Below are positions 20,790 to 28,582 of a stretch of DNA of 33,942 nt, piece after piece (position 1 is the first letter of the stretch; each line of letters starts with the position of its first letter). Under the pieces are notes generated by a model. That model searched no databases, had not been told where the DNA came from, and saw only the letters and a program-made list of their open reading frames with translations. The DNA comes from JAMCZZ01 sp964363695 (lineage in GTDB: Bacteria > Patescibacteriota > UBA1384 > XYA2-FULL-43-10 > 1-14-0-10-43-13). The stretch is taken from contig CAYIJI010000001.1 of NCBI GenBank assembly GCA_964363695.1, positions 1 through 33,942 on the forward strand, given 5' to 3'. The position numbers and the translations under genes are program-made.

Positions 20790-21731
20790 TCATTTCATTG
20801 CTTCGGCAGCGCCTGAAATCTCAGCGATTTCATTTGTGATCGAATTCTGCCTAATTGTGTTATATGTCAAAGTTAAATCGTCAATTAAGTTGCCTGCGTT
20901 ATCTGTGGCGTTTTTCATTGCAACCATTCTTGAAGAATGCTCAGAGGCGTTGGCTTCCAAAACTGCGCCGTAAATTTGCATTCTCATAAACCGGTACAAT
21001 AATTTTTCCAGTATTTCATCTGGATTTGGTTCGATTTTGTATTCTGGCTCATGAAGGGGGACTGTCCCCTCTGAGGTCTGGGGACTGTCCCCAGTTTCCC
21101 AAAGTTCTGGCAGGTCGATGTGATCTTTTTCTAATGGTAAAACTTGTTTAACAACCGGGATTTGTTTGAGTGAGGAAACAAAATGGGAGTAAATGATAAC
21201 CACCTTATCGTATGTTCCTTTTAAGTACTCGCCGTTCGACATTTTTGATATGGGGACAATGTCTTCGAGAGAAATATTGCTCTCCAATCCGTCAAAAGCA
21301 GCTATTAATTTCCCGATTTTATAACTGTTAATGAATTCAGCGCCTTTTTTGCCAACCGCAATAATATCACAGCAACCTCTATCGTGGATTCCCGCCTTCG
21401 CGGGAATGACATCGTTTTCTCTTGCAAACGATATTAGTTTCTTCAAGACATCTGAATTGTAAGCTCCGCAAAGACCACGGTCGGACGTTACGAAAATAAT
21501 TGCAATCTTCTTTGTTTCTCTGGGGACGAGAAGAGGATGATTTGCAGGCAATGTTAAATTGGCAAGCTTAAGAAGCATATTCCAAGAGTTTTGGACATAT
21601 GTTCTTGCCTCCATTATTGATTTGATTGATTTTTGCATCTTAACAGAGGCGACCATTTCCATCGCTTTGGTTATCTGTTTTGTGTTATTTACAGACTTTA
21701 TTCTTCTTCTGAACTCTTGCGTACTAGCCAT
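20790..21731 (-). CDS. atpG: ATP synthase gamma subunit with two repeat insertions
   Basis: Central rotor stalk of F1. The N-terminus MASTQEFRRRIKSVNNTKQITKAMEMV and the C-terminal ATDNAGNLIDDLTLTYNTIRQNSITNEIAEI are the conserved coiled-coil helices; the middle has TSDRGLCGAYNSDV. 313 residues is ~20-30 longer than usual. Two inserts account for it: VIPAKAGIHDRG (a CCCGCCTTCGCGGG palindrome) and GDSPQTSEGTVP (a GGGGACTGTCCCC direct repeat). Both lie in the globular domain, not in the rotor helices. It is separated from atpA by a divergent tiny gene. Confidence 0.94.
   Translation of the reverse strand: MASTQEFRRRIKSVNNTKQITKAMEMVASVKMQKSIKSIMEARTYVQNSWNMLLKLANLTLPANHPLLVPRETKKIAIIFVTSDRGLCGAYNSDVLKKLISFARENDVIPAKAGIHDRGCCDIIAVGKKGAEFINSYKIGKLIAAFDGLESNISLEDIVPISKMSNGEYLKGTYDKVVIIYSHFVSSLKQIPVVKQVLPLEKDHIDLPELWETGDSPQTSEGTVPLHEPEYKIEPNPDEILEKLLYRFMRMQIYGAVLEANASEHSSRMVAMKNATDNAGNLIDDLTLTYNTIRQNSITNEIAEISGAAEAMK
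21056..21092 (-). repeat. GGGGACTGTCCCC pair inside atpG
   Basis: Two copies of GGGGACTGTCCCC, each itself nearly palindromic, separated by TCTGAGGTCT; in frame. Confidence 0.75.
21383..21413 (-). repeat. GGATTCCCGCC..GGGAATGAC palindrome inside atpG
   Basis: Same core as the spacer copies at 21990-22013 and 24241-24275 (GGATTCCCGCCTTCGCGGG then AATGACA); in frame here. Confidence 0.8.
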
Positions 21732-22037
21732 ATAATTAATATTTCCTTAAAGGCTTAATTCTTAATTCATAATTCTTGATTCTAATATTGGCGTCTAAAT
21801 TCTTGTGTTGATGCCATTTTCTTTGTCATCCTGAATTTATTTCAGGATCTCTTAATTTAAAATTTTCAATTTAAAATTTAAATTCAATTTTTAATGTTTA
21901 ATTTCTAAACAATTTATTTCTTTGTCATCCTCGGGACCGGCGGTGCAGCTTGAGAGTGGTGCCCGGGGATCCATGCGGCGATTCCTGGATTCCCGCCTTC
22001 GCGGGAATGACATAACAGGGAATGGTTACTCGAAATA
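21732..22037 (-). repeat. Repeat-filled spacer upstream of atpG
   Basis: Holds an AATTCTTGATTCT heptamer-like run, AT-rich AATTTAAAATTT repeat, TTGTCATCCTGAATTTATTTCAGGATC, and a GTCATCCTCGGGACC..GGATTCCCGCCTTCGCGGG compound palindrome. No gene and no clear atpG promoter. Confidence 0.6.
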
Positions 22038-22066
22038 TTGACGTTTGGTTGTAAAAGTGGTAAAAA
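22038..22066 (+). promoter_or_regulatory. Promoter of the tiny gene between atpA and atpG
   Basis: TTGACG (22038-22043), 17 nt, TAAAAA (22061-22066); the predicted start is ~20 nt before the ATG. Confidence 0.6.
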
Positions 22067-22092
22067 TAATTGCGTGAAAGGGGGCTGCAATC

Positions 22093-22245
22093 ATGAACAG
22101 AGACAAATCGAAACTGAAATTTGTCAATTGCAAAGGAACAGTACCCATCACGATTGATGGGCGCAAGTTGACCAAGGAAGAGTTGGAGAAGATCAGGGAA
22201 AAGGCCCGTGCTTCAGGGGTTGAGGCCAAGCCGCCGTCCGGCTAA
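22093..22245 (+). CDS. Tiny orphan protein (50 residues) inside the ATP synthase cluster
   Basis: ATG preceded by AAGGGGGC. The sequence starts MNRDKSKLKFVNCKGTVPIT, followed by IDGRKLTKEELEKIREKARA and ending PPSG: a short beta-rich N-terminus, then one amphipathic helix; no TM. It runs opposite to the surrounding atp genes, with its own promoter and a strong terminator, which argues that it is real. Codons look richer in G+C than in the flanking subunits. The function is unknown; nothing ties it to ATP synthase beyond position. Confidence 0.7.
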   Translation: MNRDKSKLKFVNCKGTVPITIDGRKLTKEELEKIREKARASGVEAKPPSG

Positions 22246-22278
22246 AATCAGTGCTGGGTGAGTCTTTATTTGCTCCGT

Positions 22279-22316
22279 GTCGGGATCCCCGTGTGGGTCC
22301 CGACTTTTTCTTTTTT
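22279..22316 (+). terminator. Strong intrinsic terminator of the tiny gene
   Basis: GTCGGGATCC (22279-22288) pairs with GGGTCCCGAC (22294-22303) through 10 bp including one T-G wobble, followed by TTTTTCTTTTTT. Confidence 0.88.
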
Positions 22317-22575
22317 GTAAGGTGCATTTTTAAGCATTTAAGCATGTAAGCTGATAAGCATGTAAGCAGCAAGTCATCTCGACATCATGTGCGGTTTCAT
22401 GACGAGAGATATACAAATTATTTGGTGCTGATATTTCTAGATAATTTGTAGATTTCTCGCCTTGAAGTTACCCAATGGCTCGAAATGACACTATATGATT
22501 CTGGATCCCAGATCCCATTCGACGGTGCTCAGGGTCTGAGTGGAATCGAAGACGAGTCTGGGATGACACTGTATA
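22317..22575 (-). repeat. Repeat-filled spacer downstream of atpA
   Basis: Contains the octamer run AAGCATGTAAGCTGATAAGC, a long TCGAGATG-type imperfect palindrome (22372-22487), and GGATCCCAGATCCCATTCGA...GGGATGACA (22503-22567). Nothing codes. Confidence 0.6.
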
Positions 22576-24195
22576 TTAGCCTACCGTTGCGGTTGCTTCT
22601 GTAGCCCCGGTGTCCTCTTTGGTAGTTTCGTTCTCACCTTCTTCGTCCGAAGGTTTTTCATCTTTACTCTCAACAACATCTGTTATTTTCTTTGTATTTT
22701 TTTCAAGAAAGTCTATCAACTTTTTCTCGTTGGCTTCTGATATTTCACCGGTTTTTTTAAGATCGGCGAAAACTTCTTTTATGCCAATTCTGGCCTTTTT
22801 GAGCAAATCTTCTTCGGCTTGTTTGATTTCGGATACTTCATATCCATCCAAGTAGCCGTTGGTAGCGGCGTAAACCATTAAAACCTGTTCCTCGATTGGC
22901 ATTGGTTGATATTGAGGTTGTTTTAACATTTCTGTAATTCTTTTGCCTCTTTCAATCGACTTTTTGGTTTCAGGGTCGAGGTCTGAAGCAAACTGGGCAA
23001 AAGCAGCCAATTCTCGATATTGGGCCATTTCCAATTTTAATCGGCCGGCAACTTTTTTCATTGCCTTAACTTGAGCAGCGCCGCCAACACGGGAAACGGA
23101 AATACCAATGTTTAATGCCGGTCGAATGCCTTGATAGAAAAGGTCGGATTCAAGGAAAATTTGTCCGTCTGTAATTGAAATGACATTGGTTGGAATATAA
23201 GCGGATACGTCTCCAGCCTGCGTTTCAATAATCGGCAGCGCGGTAATTGATCCTCCACCGTAATCTTTATTAAGTCGAGCTGAACGCTCAAGAAGCCGGG
23301 AATGAAGGTAAAAAACGTCGCCAGGGTAGGCTTCTCGTCCTGGAGGGCGTCGCAGGAGAAGAGAAACTTGTCTGTAAGCCCAAGCATGTTTGGTTAAATC
23401 ATCATAAATAATTAGAACGTCTTTTCCTTTTTCCATAAAATATTCGCCAATGGCGCAGCCGGCATATGGAGCGATGTATGAAATTGGAGCAGGGTCAGAA
23501 GCTCCGGCCAAAACAATAGTTGTATAGTCCATTGCACCATTTTGTTCCAATATGGCAGCAATTCGAGCAACCTTTGATTGTTTTTGGCCGATGGCAACGT
23601 AGATACAAATCGGTCTCTCATCTTTTGGCAGATCTCTTTGATTAATAATCGTATCAATGGCAATTGCAGTTTTACCGGTTCCGCGGTCGCCAATAATAAG
23701 CTCGCGCTGGCCTCGTCCGATTGGGATTAGAGCGTCAATCGCTTTCATACCGGTTTGAAGCGGTACGGAAACGCTTTGTCTGGTAATTACGCCGGGAGCA
23801 ACTTTTTCAATCGGCATATTTTTATCTGACTTAATTTTTGACTTTCCGTCGATTGGCTCTCCCAATGGATCTACTACGCGGCCGACAATATCATCGCCGA
23901 CTGGTATTTCGGCAATTTTTCCAGTGGTTTTTACTTTATCTCCGGCTTGAATGTGGATATATTCGCCGAGGACGATCGCGCCAATAGAGGATTCCTCAAG
24001 GTTTAAGGCCATAGCTGCGATTTTGCCTTTTTTTGATTCAATTTCAAGAAGTTCGCCGCTTTTAGCGTCTTTTAAGCCGTAGATTTTGACGATACCGTCT
24101 CCGACTTCGGCAATTTGTCCGCCGGCGTCTTCCTTCTTGTTTAAGTCAAAATTCAGAATTTCTTTTTTCAGTTCTTCGATTAAGTTGTTTTCCAT
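22576..24195 (-). CDS. atpA: ATP synthase alpha subunit with acidic C-terminal tail
   Basis: 539 residues; non-catalytic nucleotide-binding subunit of F1. Walker A is GDRGTGKTAIAID. Other motifs: YVAIGQKQSKVARI, PYAGCAIGEYFM, DDLTKHAWAYRQVSLLLRRP, GREAYPGDVFYLHSRLLERS and ISVSRVGGAAQVKAMK. The usual length is ~500-510; the extra C-terminal ~30 residues form an acidic low-complexity tail (KDEKPSDEEGENETTKED). The tail is not built from the repeat families seen elsewhere. Confidence 0.97.
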   Translation of the reverse strand: MENNLIEELKKEILNFDLNKKEDAGGQIAEVGDGIVKIYGLKDAKSGELLEIESKKGKIAAMALNLEESSIGAIVLGEYIHIQAGDKVKTTGKIAEIPVGDDIVGRVVDPLGEPIDGKSKIKSDKNMPIEKVAPGVITRQSVSVPLQTGMKAIDALIPIGRGQRELIIGDRGTGKTAIAIDTIINQRDLPKDERPICIYVAIGQKQSKVARIAAILEQNGAMDYTTIVLAGASDPAPISYIAPYAGCAIGEYFMEKGKDVLIIYDDLTKHAWAYRQVSLLLRRPPGREAYPGDVFYLHSRLLERSARLNKDYGGGSITALPIIETQAGDVSAYIPTNVISITDGQIFLESDLFYQGIRPALNIGISVSRVGGAAQVKAMKKVAGRLKLEMAQYRELAAFAQFASDLDPETKKSIERGKRITEMLKQPQYQPMPIEEQVLMVYAATNGYLDGYEVSEIKQAEEDLLKKARIGIKEVFADLKKTGEISEANEKKLIDFLEKNTKKITDVVESKDEKPSDEEGENETTKEDTGATEATATVG

Positions 24196-24276
24196 AGTTG
24201 CTCCTAGTTGTCATCCTGAACTTGATTCAGGATCCAGTTACAATTTGTATGGATTCCCGCCTTCGCGGGAATGACA
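24196..24276 (-). repeat. GTCAT palindromic repeat between atpH and atpA
   Basis: GTCATCCTGAACTTGATTCAG then GATCCAG, followed by GGATTCCCGCCTTCGCGGG and AATGACA: two small hairpins in the family layout. Confidence 0.75.
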
Positions 24277-24669
24277 TTAAATGTTATTTAAGCCGTTTTT
24301 AAGCCGGTTTACTTTATTTTTTAAGCTCAAGTCAATCTCGGTGTCATCGATTTTTACTACAATGCCGGCGGTTTGATTTGGGACTATTACATTATTTAAA
24401 ATCAGTTCTTTCCCCAGCTTTTTTGTCAATTTTTCTCTGATTTCTTTAATTTGGTTTTCGTCCAAAACTTTGGATGAGCAAACCTGCACTAAGATTTTGC
24501 CGTTTTGTTTGGCGTACTCAGAATCAAGGCACAGAAGTATTTTAGGCAGATCTTTGTACTGGTTGTTCCGCTGCAATTTATGCCAAAATTTTTCGGCAAT
24601 GTCTTTGGCATCGCCATCTTCCAGTCCTGAAATCAAAATTTGCGCATATTGTTGGGGAGAAATTTTCAT
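24277..24669 (-). CDS. atpH: ATP synthase delta subunit, short form
   Basis: 130 residues against ~175-180 in most bacteria. The conserved C-terminal half is present: GKILVQVCSSKVLDENQIKEI, then LTKKLGKELILNNVIVPNQT, AGIVVKIDDTEIDLSLKNKV. The N-terminal six-helix domain that binds the tip of alpha is reduced to about 60 residues (YAQILISGLEDGDAKDIAEKFWHKLQR). Position between atpF and atpA supports the call. The delta subunit is the stator link between F1 and the b subunit, so a reduced N-domain suggests a simplified contact. Confidence 0.85.
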   Translation of the reverse strand: MKISPQQYAQILISGLEDGDAKDIAEKFWHKLQRNNQYKDLPKILLCLDSEYAKQNGKILVQVCSSKVLDENQIKEIREKLTKKLGKELILNNVIVPNQTAGIVVKIDDTEIDLSLKNKVNRLKNGLNNI

Positions 24670-24755
24670 GAATTAACCTAATTAACCTATTATTCATTTT
24701 AATTTAAAATTTAGAATTTGCTAATTTATAATGAATTTTAAATTATTAAATGATT

Positions 24756-24884
24756 TAGGACTTACGCGTTTGCTGTCATTCCCGTGAAGACGGGAATCCA
24801 GAAGCTGCGAGACTCACTATTTATAACTGGATCCCCGTCTTCACGGGGATGACACAGGGAAAACAATCCAAACGCGTAAGTCCT
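24756..24884 (-). mobile_element. MITE-like palindromic element with 16-bp inverted ends
   Basis: Ends AGGACTTACGCGTTTG (24757-24772) and CAAACGCGTAAGTCCT (24869-24884) are perfect inverted repeats. ATGATT occurs just outside each end (24750-24755, 24885-24890), a possible target duplication. The interior is two GTCAT-CCCG hairpins joined by CTGGATCC. No transposase frame, so it would be non-autonomous. Confidence 0.7.
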
Positions 24885-24959
24885 ATGATTAATGTTTAAA
24901 CATTTTAAATTTTATTTTTAATATTTATTTTAAATTTTAAATTCGTAAATTTTAAATTT

Positions 24960-25442
24960 TTAAAGCTCTCTTATCGCTTTCTGTGTTAATCTATCCTTTG
25001 TCGATGCATCAATTTCAGTACTAACAATCTTATCCAATGCCATCACTACAACACTCGACAATTCTTTCTTAGCTTCTTTTAGTGCCCGTTCTTTGGCCAA
25101 GCTTGCTTCTCCGTTGGCATTTTTTAATATTTTATCTGCTTGTTCGTTCGCCTTTTTTACAATCGCTGCTGCCTTTTCTCCCGCCTCTTTTTTTGCGTTG
25201 GTTATAAGTTTATCTGCCGCTTTGTAAGCTTTATCTCTAACCTTGTCTGCCGCTTCTTTTGCGCATTCTAAAGATTTTGAGGCTTCGTTGGAATCATTCA
25301 ATCCTTTGCAAATTTTTTCTTCTCGATCGTCGAGCATTTTAGTGATTGGCTTGTATAAAAACTTAGAAAGCACCACAAAAAGAATGGTGAAGTTAACTAT
25401 CTGGGCTAAAAGTAATTTTAAATCTATTCCTAAGGCTTCCAT
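24960..25442 (-). CDS. atpF: ATP synthase b subunit
   Basis: 160 residues from ATG 25442 (MEALGIDLKLLLAQIVNFTI), preceded by GGAG at good spacing; a GTG start at 25451 would overlap that site. One N-terminal TM helix (IVNFTILFVVLSKFLY), then PITKMLDDREEKI and a long Ala/Lys/Glu-rich coiled coil (AADKLITNAKKEAGEKAAAI) forming the peripheral stalk. Normal length. Confidence 0.93.
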   Translation of the reverse strand: MEALGIDLKLLLAQIVNFTILFVVLSKFLYKPITKMLDDREEKICKGLNDSNEASKSLECAKEAADKVRDKAYKAADKLITNAKKEAGEKAAAIVKKANEQADKILKNANGEASLAKERALKEAKKELSSVVVMALDKIVSTEIDASTKDRLTQKAIREL

Positions 25443-25623
25443 AATAAACACTCCGTGTTTTATTTATCATTTACCATTTTTCATTTTTCATTTATTTTCC
25501 ATTTAAGCATTTAGCTATTTTTAAATGAAGAAATGATCAATGTTTAAATAAATGATCAATGATAAATGTGAAATGAAAATTAATTTTCAAACGGCAGGAG
25601 AATTCCTGCTCGTCTGAAAATTA
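25443..25623 (-). repeat. Heptamer-type spacer between atpE and atpF
   Basis: ATTTATCATTTACCATTTTTC-type heptamer units, their complements, and a hairpin ATTTTCAAACGGCAG..GAGCAGG..CGTCTGAAAAT next to atpE's stop (about 25580-25622), which may help terminate or process the atpE message. Confidence 0.55.
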
Positions 25624-25851
25624 TTACACAAACTTGACGATCAAGGCGACAACCAAAGCATAAACAGCAATAGCTTCTGCAAATGCGATTGCTAGAATCA
25701 TTGGACCTTGGACTTTCCCGGCTGCTTCCGGATTTCGGCCGATAGCCTCTACGCCTTTTGAACCGATCATACCAATAGCAACTGCTGGTGCGATTGCGCC
25801 AAGTGCGATTGCGCCGGCTGTTGCGAGGGATGAAATTGCTTCTGGATCCAT
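25624..25851 (-). CDS. atpE: ATP synthase c subunit (proteolipid)
   Basis: 75 residues, two TM helices joined by the polar loop (AIGRNPEA). It forms the rotor ring of Fo. The ion-binding carboxylate is E59 in AFAEAIAVYALVVAL. The position equivalent to the Na+-ligand Gln in Na+ synthases is I26, and Ser after the Glu is Ala60, so I infer proton coupling; Tyr64 is present. AGGAG lies upstream of ATG. Confidence 0.95.
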   Translation of the reverse strand: MDPEAISSLATAGAIALGAIAPAVAIGMIGSKGVEAIGRNPEAAGKVQGPMILAIAFAEAIAVYALVVALIVKFV

Positions 25852-25967
25852 TTTAATCTCCTTTATAGATTATTTTTCATTTACCATTTTCCAGTTTTCA
25901 TTCATTTGCCATTGATCATTGACCATTGAAAATTTAATGAAAATTGAGAATTGAAAAATGAAAATTA
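25852..25967 (-). repeat. Heptamer-type spacer between atpB and atpE
   Basis: TTTACCATTTTCCAGTTTTC, TTGCCATTGATCATTGACC and similar units; the same family as the mnmA insert at 7729-7822. Confidence 0.55.
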
Positions 25968-26717
25968 TCAGTGTGCTTCTGCTGAATGGTCTGTAATTGC
26001 CATCTTTATAAATACCAGTGTTAACATTGTAAATACAAGCGCTTGGATGAATCCGACAAAAAGCTCCAAGCCATAAAAGGGAAGCGGTCCGACGAAAGGC
26101 AGGAGCATCGCGATGACAGCAAGAAGCACTTCTCCTGCAAAAACATTGCCGAATAACCTGAAGGAAAAGGAGATAATTCGGGAAAGTTCGGAGATGAATT
26201 CCAAGATTCCGACAAAAAACATAATCGGGCTGGAAAAATTTAAAAATTTACCGCCGTATTTAATGGCTCCTATCGCTAGTATGCCAAAGATTTGAATTGA
26301 AATTACAGCAATGATGGCCAGTGCTAAAGTAGTATTTAAATCGGCATTTCCTGATCTCAAAAGCGGTACAAAAACTTCTTTTCCATTATGAATTTCATGC
26401 AAACCGATTGTACCGATGCCGGGAAGCAGTCCTAGCCAGTTATTGGTTATAATGAATAGAAAAATGGTGGCGACTAAAGGAAAATATTTTTTAGACTGCT
26501 CTTTGTTGTCCATCACACTGTTGACAGTACCGATGAGGAATTCAATTGTCAGCTCAAAGAAGTTCTGGATTCCCTTTGGGATTTGTTTTAATTTCCGGGT
26601 TGCAAAAAGTGTGAGCACAATAAGCAAAAGAGTCGCGATCCAGCTTGTTAGCATCGAGTTTGTAATTGGCATTGGGCCAATATGTCCAATTTTTTCAGCA
26701 GCTAAAGATATTTCCAT
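25968..26717 (-). CDS. atpB: ATP synthase a subunit
   Basis: 249 residues, five to six TM helices. Ion-channel subunit of Fo. The essential Arg lies in ISFSFRLFGNVFAGEVLL. Other features: NNWLGLLPGIG near the middle, and the C-terminal GLELFVGFIQALVFTMLTLVFIKMA with the conserved Glu/Gln. It is followed by atpE. Confidence 0.95.
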   Translation of the reverse strand: MEISLAAEKIGHIGPMPITNSMLTSWIATLLLIVLTLFATRKLKQIPKGIQNFFELTIEFLIGTVNSVMDNKEQSKKYFPLVATIFLFIITNNWLGLLPGIGTIGLHEIHNGKEVFVPLLRSGNADLNTTLALAIIAVISIQIFGILAIGAIKYGGKFLNFSSPIMFFVGILEFISELSRIISFSFRLFGNVFAGEVLLAVIAMLLPFVGPLPFYGLELFVGFIQALVFTMLTLVFIKMAITDHSAEAH

Positions 26718-26889
26718 AATTTTCTAAGTTATCAGTTCTCAGTAAATCAGTTGTCAGTTAATTATTAATATTTATAGGCATCTTGTCATTCTGAATCCGA
26801 ATTCAGGATGAAGAATCTAGCGAAGCGTTACTATTAGATCGTTTTACTAGATCCTTCGCAAGCTCCACTCAGGATGACAGATGATTATA
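26718..26889 (-). repeat. Repeat spacer between atpZ and atpB
   Basis: Heptamer-like TTATCAGTTCTCAGTAAATC, then the palindrome GTCATTCTGAATCCGAATTC (about 26785) to CTCAGGATGACA (26880), the same element found inside iscS. Confidence 0.75.
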
Positions 26890-27144
26890 TTAATTGTTAT
26901 TAAATTCTTTTATCGCCTGTTGTACGATTTTTCTTAAAGTAAAATAAACAATTATTGTAGCAAGACACAAACCAGCCAGTAACAAATAAGGGGTTGTCCC
27001 CAATTTATTATCCAAGTATCTTCCCAGAAGACTAAAGAAAACCAAGGGAAGAGCAGTTGCAAAACCAACCTGCCCGATTAATGAAAAAGAAAAAATTATA
27101 CTCTTTTTCAAAGAATCATCTTTTTTTCTTTCATTTTTATTCAA
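26890..27144 (-). CDS. AtpZ/AtpI-like small membrane protein
   Basis: 84 residues with two TM segments (SLIGQVGFATALPLVFFSLL; TPYLLLAGLCLATIIVYFTL) separated by the short GRYLDNKLGTTP turn, the pattern of AtpZ/AtpI proteins, which assist c-ring assembly or Mg2+ supply. As the first gene of the minus-strand atp cluster it is in the standard place for atpI/atpZ. Confidence 0.82.
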   Translation of the reverse strand: MNKNERKKDDSLKKSIIFSFSLIGQVGFATALPLVFFSLLGRYLDNKLGTTPYLLLAGLCLATIIVYFTLRKIVQQAIKEFNNN

Positions 27145-27289
27145 ATCTAAGTTTAGGCTATCATCTCCACCAATCGAGTGTCAATATAGGGGACGGTTGA
27201 CGGGAATATTAAAATATGTTAAGAGGTTGAATAATTAAGGTAAATTCTGTAAGCTATAATTTATTAAAAAATATAATGAAGGGAGCAAT

Positions 27290-27694
27290 ATGGAGCATTT
27301 GCATTCATGGGATGTTTTGGCTGTCAGCTGTATAGACGGCAGGTTTATTAAGAGAACAATCGATTGGATTTCAAATAAAACCAAAGGAATTTTTGATTTT
27401 AGGACAGAAGTAGGGGCTTCTAAGGCTATTTTAGACTCAGAGGAAGACAGGGAGAGATTTTTTGGCGTAGTCGAGACATCATTAAAACTTCATAATATTA
27501 AAGAAGTCTGGTTAATTGATCATATTGATTGCGGCGCGTATGAAGGAAGCAAAAAGCATAGCAGTGAAGAAGAGGAAGAAAAATTTCACGTCGAGAAGCT
27601 TAAGGAAGCAGGAGAAATCATTAAAGCTAAGTATCCGCAGCTTTCAGTGAAAAAAGTGTATGTCGATTGGAAGACGGTTAATGTTATAGAATAG
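27290..27694 (+). CDS. Beta-carbonic-anhydrase-like protein
   Basis: 134 residues; AGGGAG before ATG. The zinc-binding arrangement of beta carbonic anhydrases is visible: C-x-D-x-R near the N-terminus (SCIDGRF) and H-x2-C later (DHIDCGAY). It is shorter than a true beta-CA (~200 residues), so catalytic activity on CO2 is uncertain. A TATAAT at 27255-27260 could be its -10. The next gene has the same two motifs. Confidence 0.72.
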   Translation: MEHLHSWDVLAVSCIDGRFIKRTIDWISNKTKGIFDFRTEVGASKAILDSEEDRERFFGVVETSLKLHNIKEVWLIDHIDCGAYEGSKKHSSEEEEEKFHVEKLKEAGEIIKAKYPQLSVKKVYVDWKTVNVIE

Positions 27695-27795
27695 GGAGTT
27701 ATTAGACAGGCTCTTAGACATCTCCTTTTTTGTGTTCTTCCTACTGCTCTGGAAAGCTCAGTAGCAGAGAGCGCAACTTCAAGGAGGAAATGTAA

Positions 27796-28434
27796 GTGTC
27801 AAAAGAAGTGGCGGGAGTGTTTTTGGGTTGTTCGGATCCAAGAGAAGAAGTGGATAGTAAAATCATCTGCCGAGGGGCTAGTCTGCTTTGCAAGCCTATG
27901 CCGGGAGTCGACTTTGGCGATCCACACAAACTCTTGGAGTACTGGAGGGAGTACGCAGATCCGGAGTGGGTGGCCATCTTTGGCCCTCACAAGGAGTGCC
28001 ATTGGCATCCGACTGAGGATGCTGCGGTAATGCATGCATGGGACTACGCCGAGCATTTCAACAGGAACGGCGTGTCATCTGCGTGCGTTCTGCTGGGCGA
28101 CCAGCCCGAGATGGTTTTGAATCACCTTAACGGGCATCCAATTGAGGAGCGGCTCCATGGGTTGTTCAAGAAGTCGGGTTGGGGGCTCGTCCACGGCGCA
28201 TATGCCGAAGCGGTCCATATTGGACAGCACTTCAAGTCAATGTGCTGGCCTCGGGTCTTGCGTCTTTCCAGCCCGTTCATCACGGACGCGATCGTGTCTC
28301 GGATTGGCAAGGTGCTGGATACTTTCCGGCGCGATCAGGTATTGCCTGTTCGTTTCTCGGAAGAAGTATCCGTTGACGAACGCCAGCGGTTAATAGAGCT
28401 CTTTTTGAGCCACGAACTACCGGTAGCAGCATAG
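27796..28434 (+). CDS. Hypothetical protein with carbonic-anhydrase-like metal motifs
   Basis: 212 residues; GTG start with AAGGAGG eight bases upstream. I do not recognise the family, but residues ~12-16 (CSDPR) and ~64-68 (HKECH) reproduce the CxDxR...HxxC arrangement of its neighbour, suggesting a metal-binding relative. The rest is Trp/His-rich (HWHPTEDAAVMHAWDYAEHF), with no TM or signal. Codons look clearly richer in G+C than in surrounding genes. A strong terminator follows. A decayed copy of its 3' end sits at 30029-30142. Confidence 0.7.
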   Translation: MSKEVAGVFLGCSDPREEVDSKIICRGASLLCKPMPGVDFGDPHKLLEYWREYADPEWVAIFGPHKECHWHPTEDAAVMHAWDYAEHFNRNGVSSACVLLGDQPEMVLNHLNGHPIEERLHGLFKKSGWGLVHGAYAEAVHIGQHFKSMCWPRVLRLSSPFITDAIVSRIGKVLDTFRRDQVLPVRFSEEVSVDERQRLIELFLSHELPVAA

Positions 28435-28466
28435 CTTTGCTGCATCATCTCTTTTAGGGGAAATAT

Positions 28467-28490
28467 GAGGCTGCCAATCTGGCAGCCTCT
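28467..28490 (+). terminator. Intrinsic terminator
   Basis: Perfect 10-bp stem GAGGCTGCCA (28467-28476)/TGGCAGCCTC (28480-28489) with a 3-nt loop, then TGTTCTGTTTTTA. Confidence 0.85.
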
Positions 28491-28521
28491 GTTCTGTTTT
28501 TATTAAGATAAAATTATTTTG

Positions 28522-28551
28522 TTGCACAATAAAATTGTTTAAATGTATGCT
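28522..28551 (+). promoter_or_regulatory. Promoter of the surface protein gene
   Basis: TTGCAC (28522-28527), 18 nt, TATGCT (28546-28551); AAAAGGGG lies before the ATG at 28583. Confidence 0.55.
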
Positions 28552-28582
28552 AGAACAGATAAATCAAAATAAAAGGGGATAA

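Noticed and set aside
24756..24884. Complete insertion sequence
   Set aside because: At 129 bp there is no transposase; at most it is a non-autonomous element.
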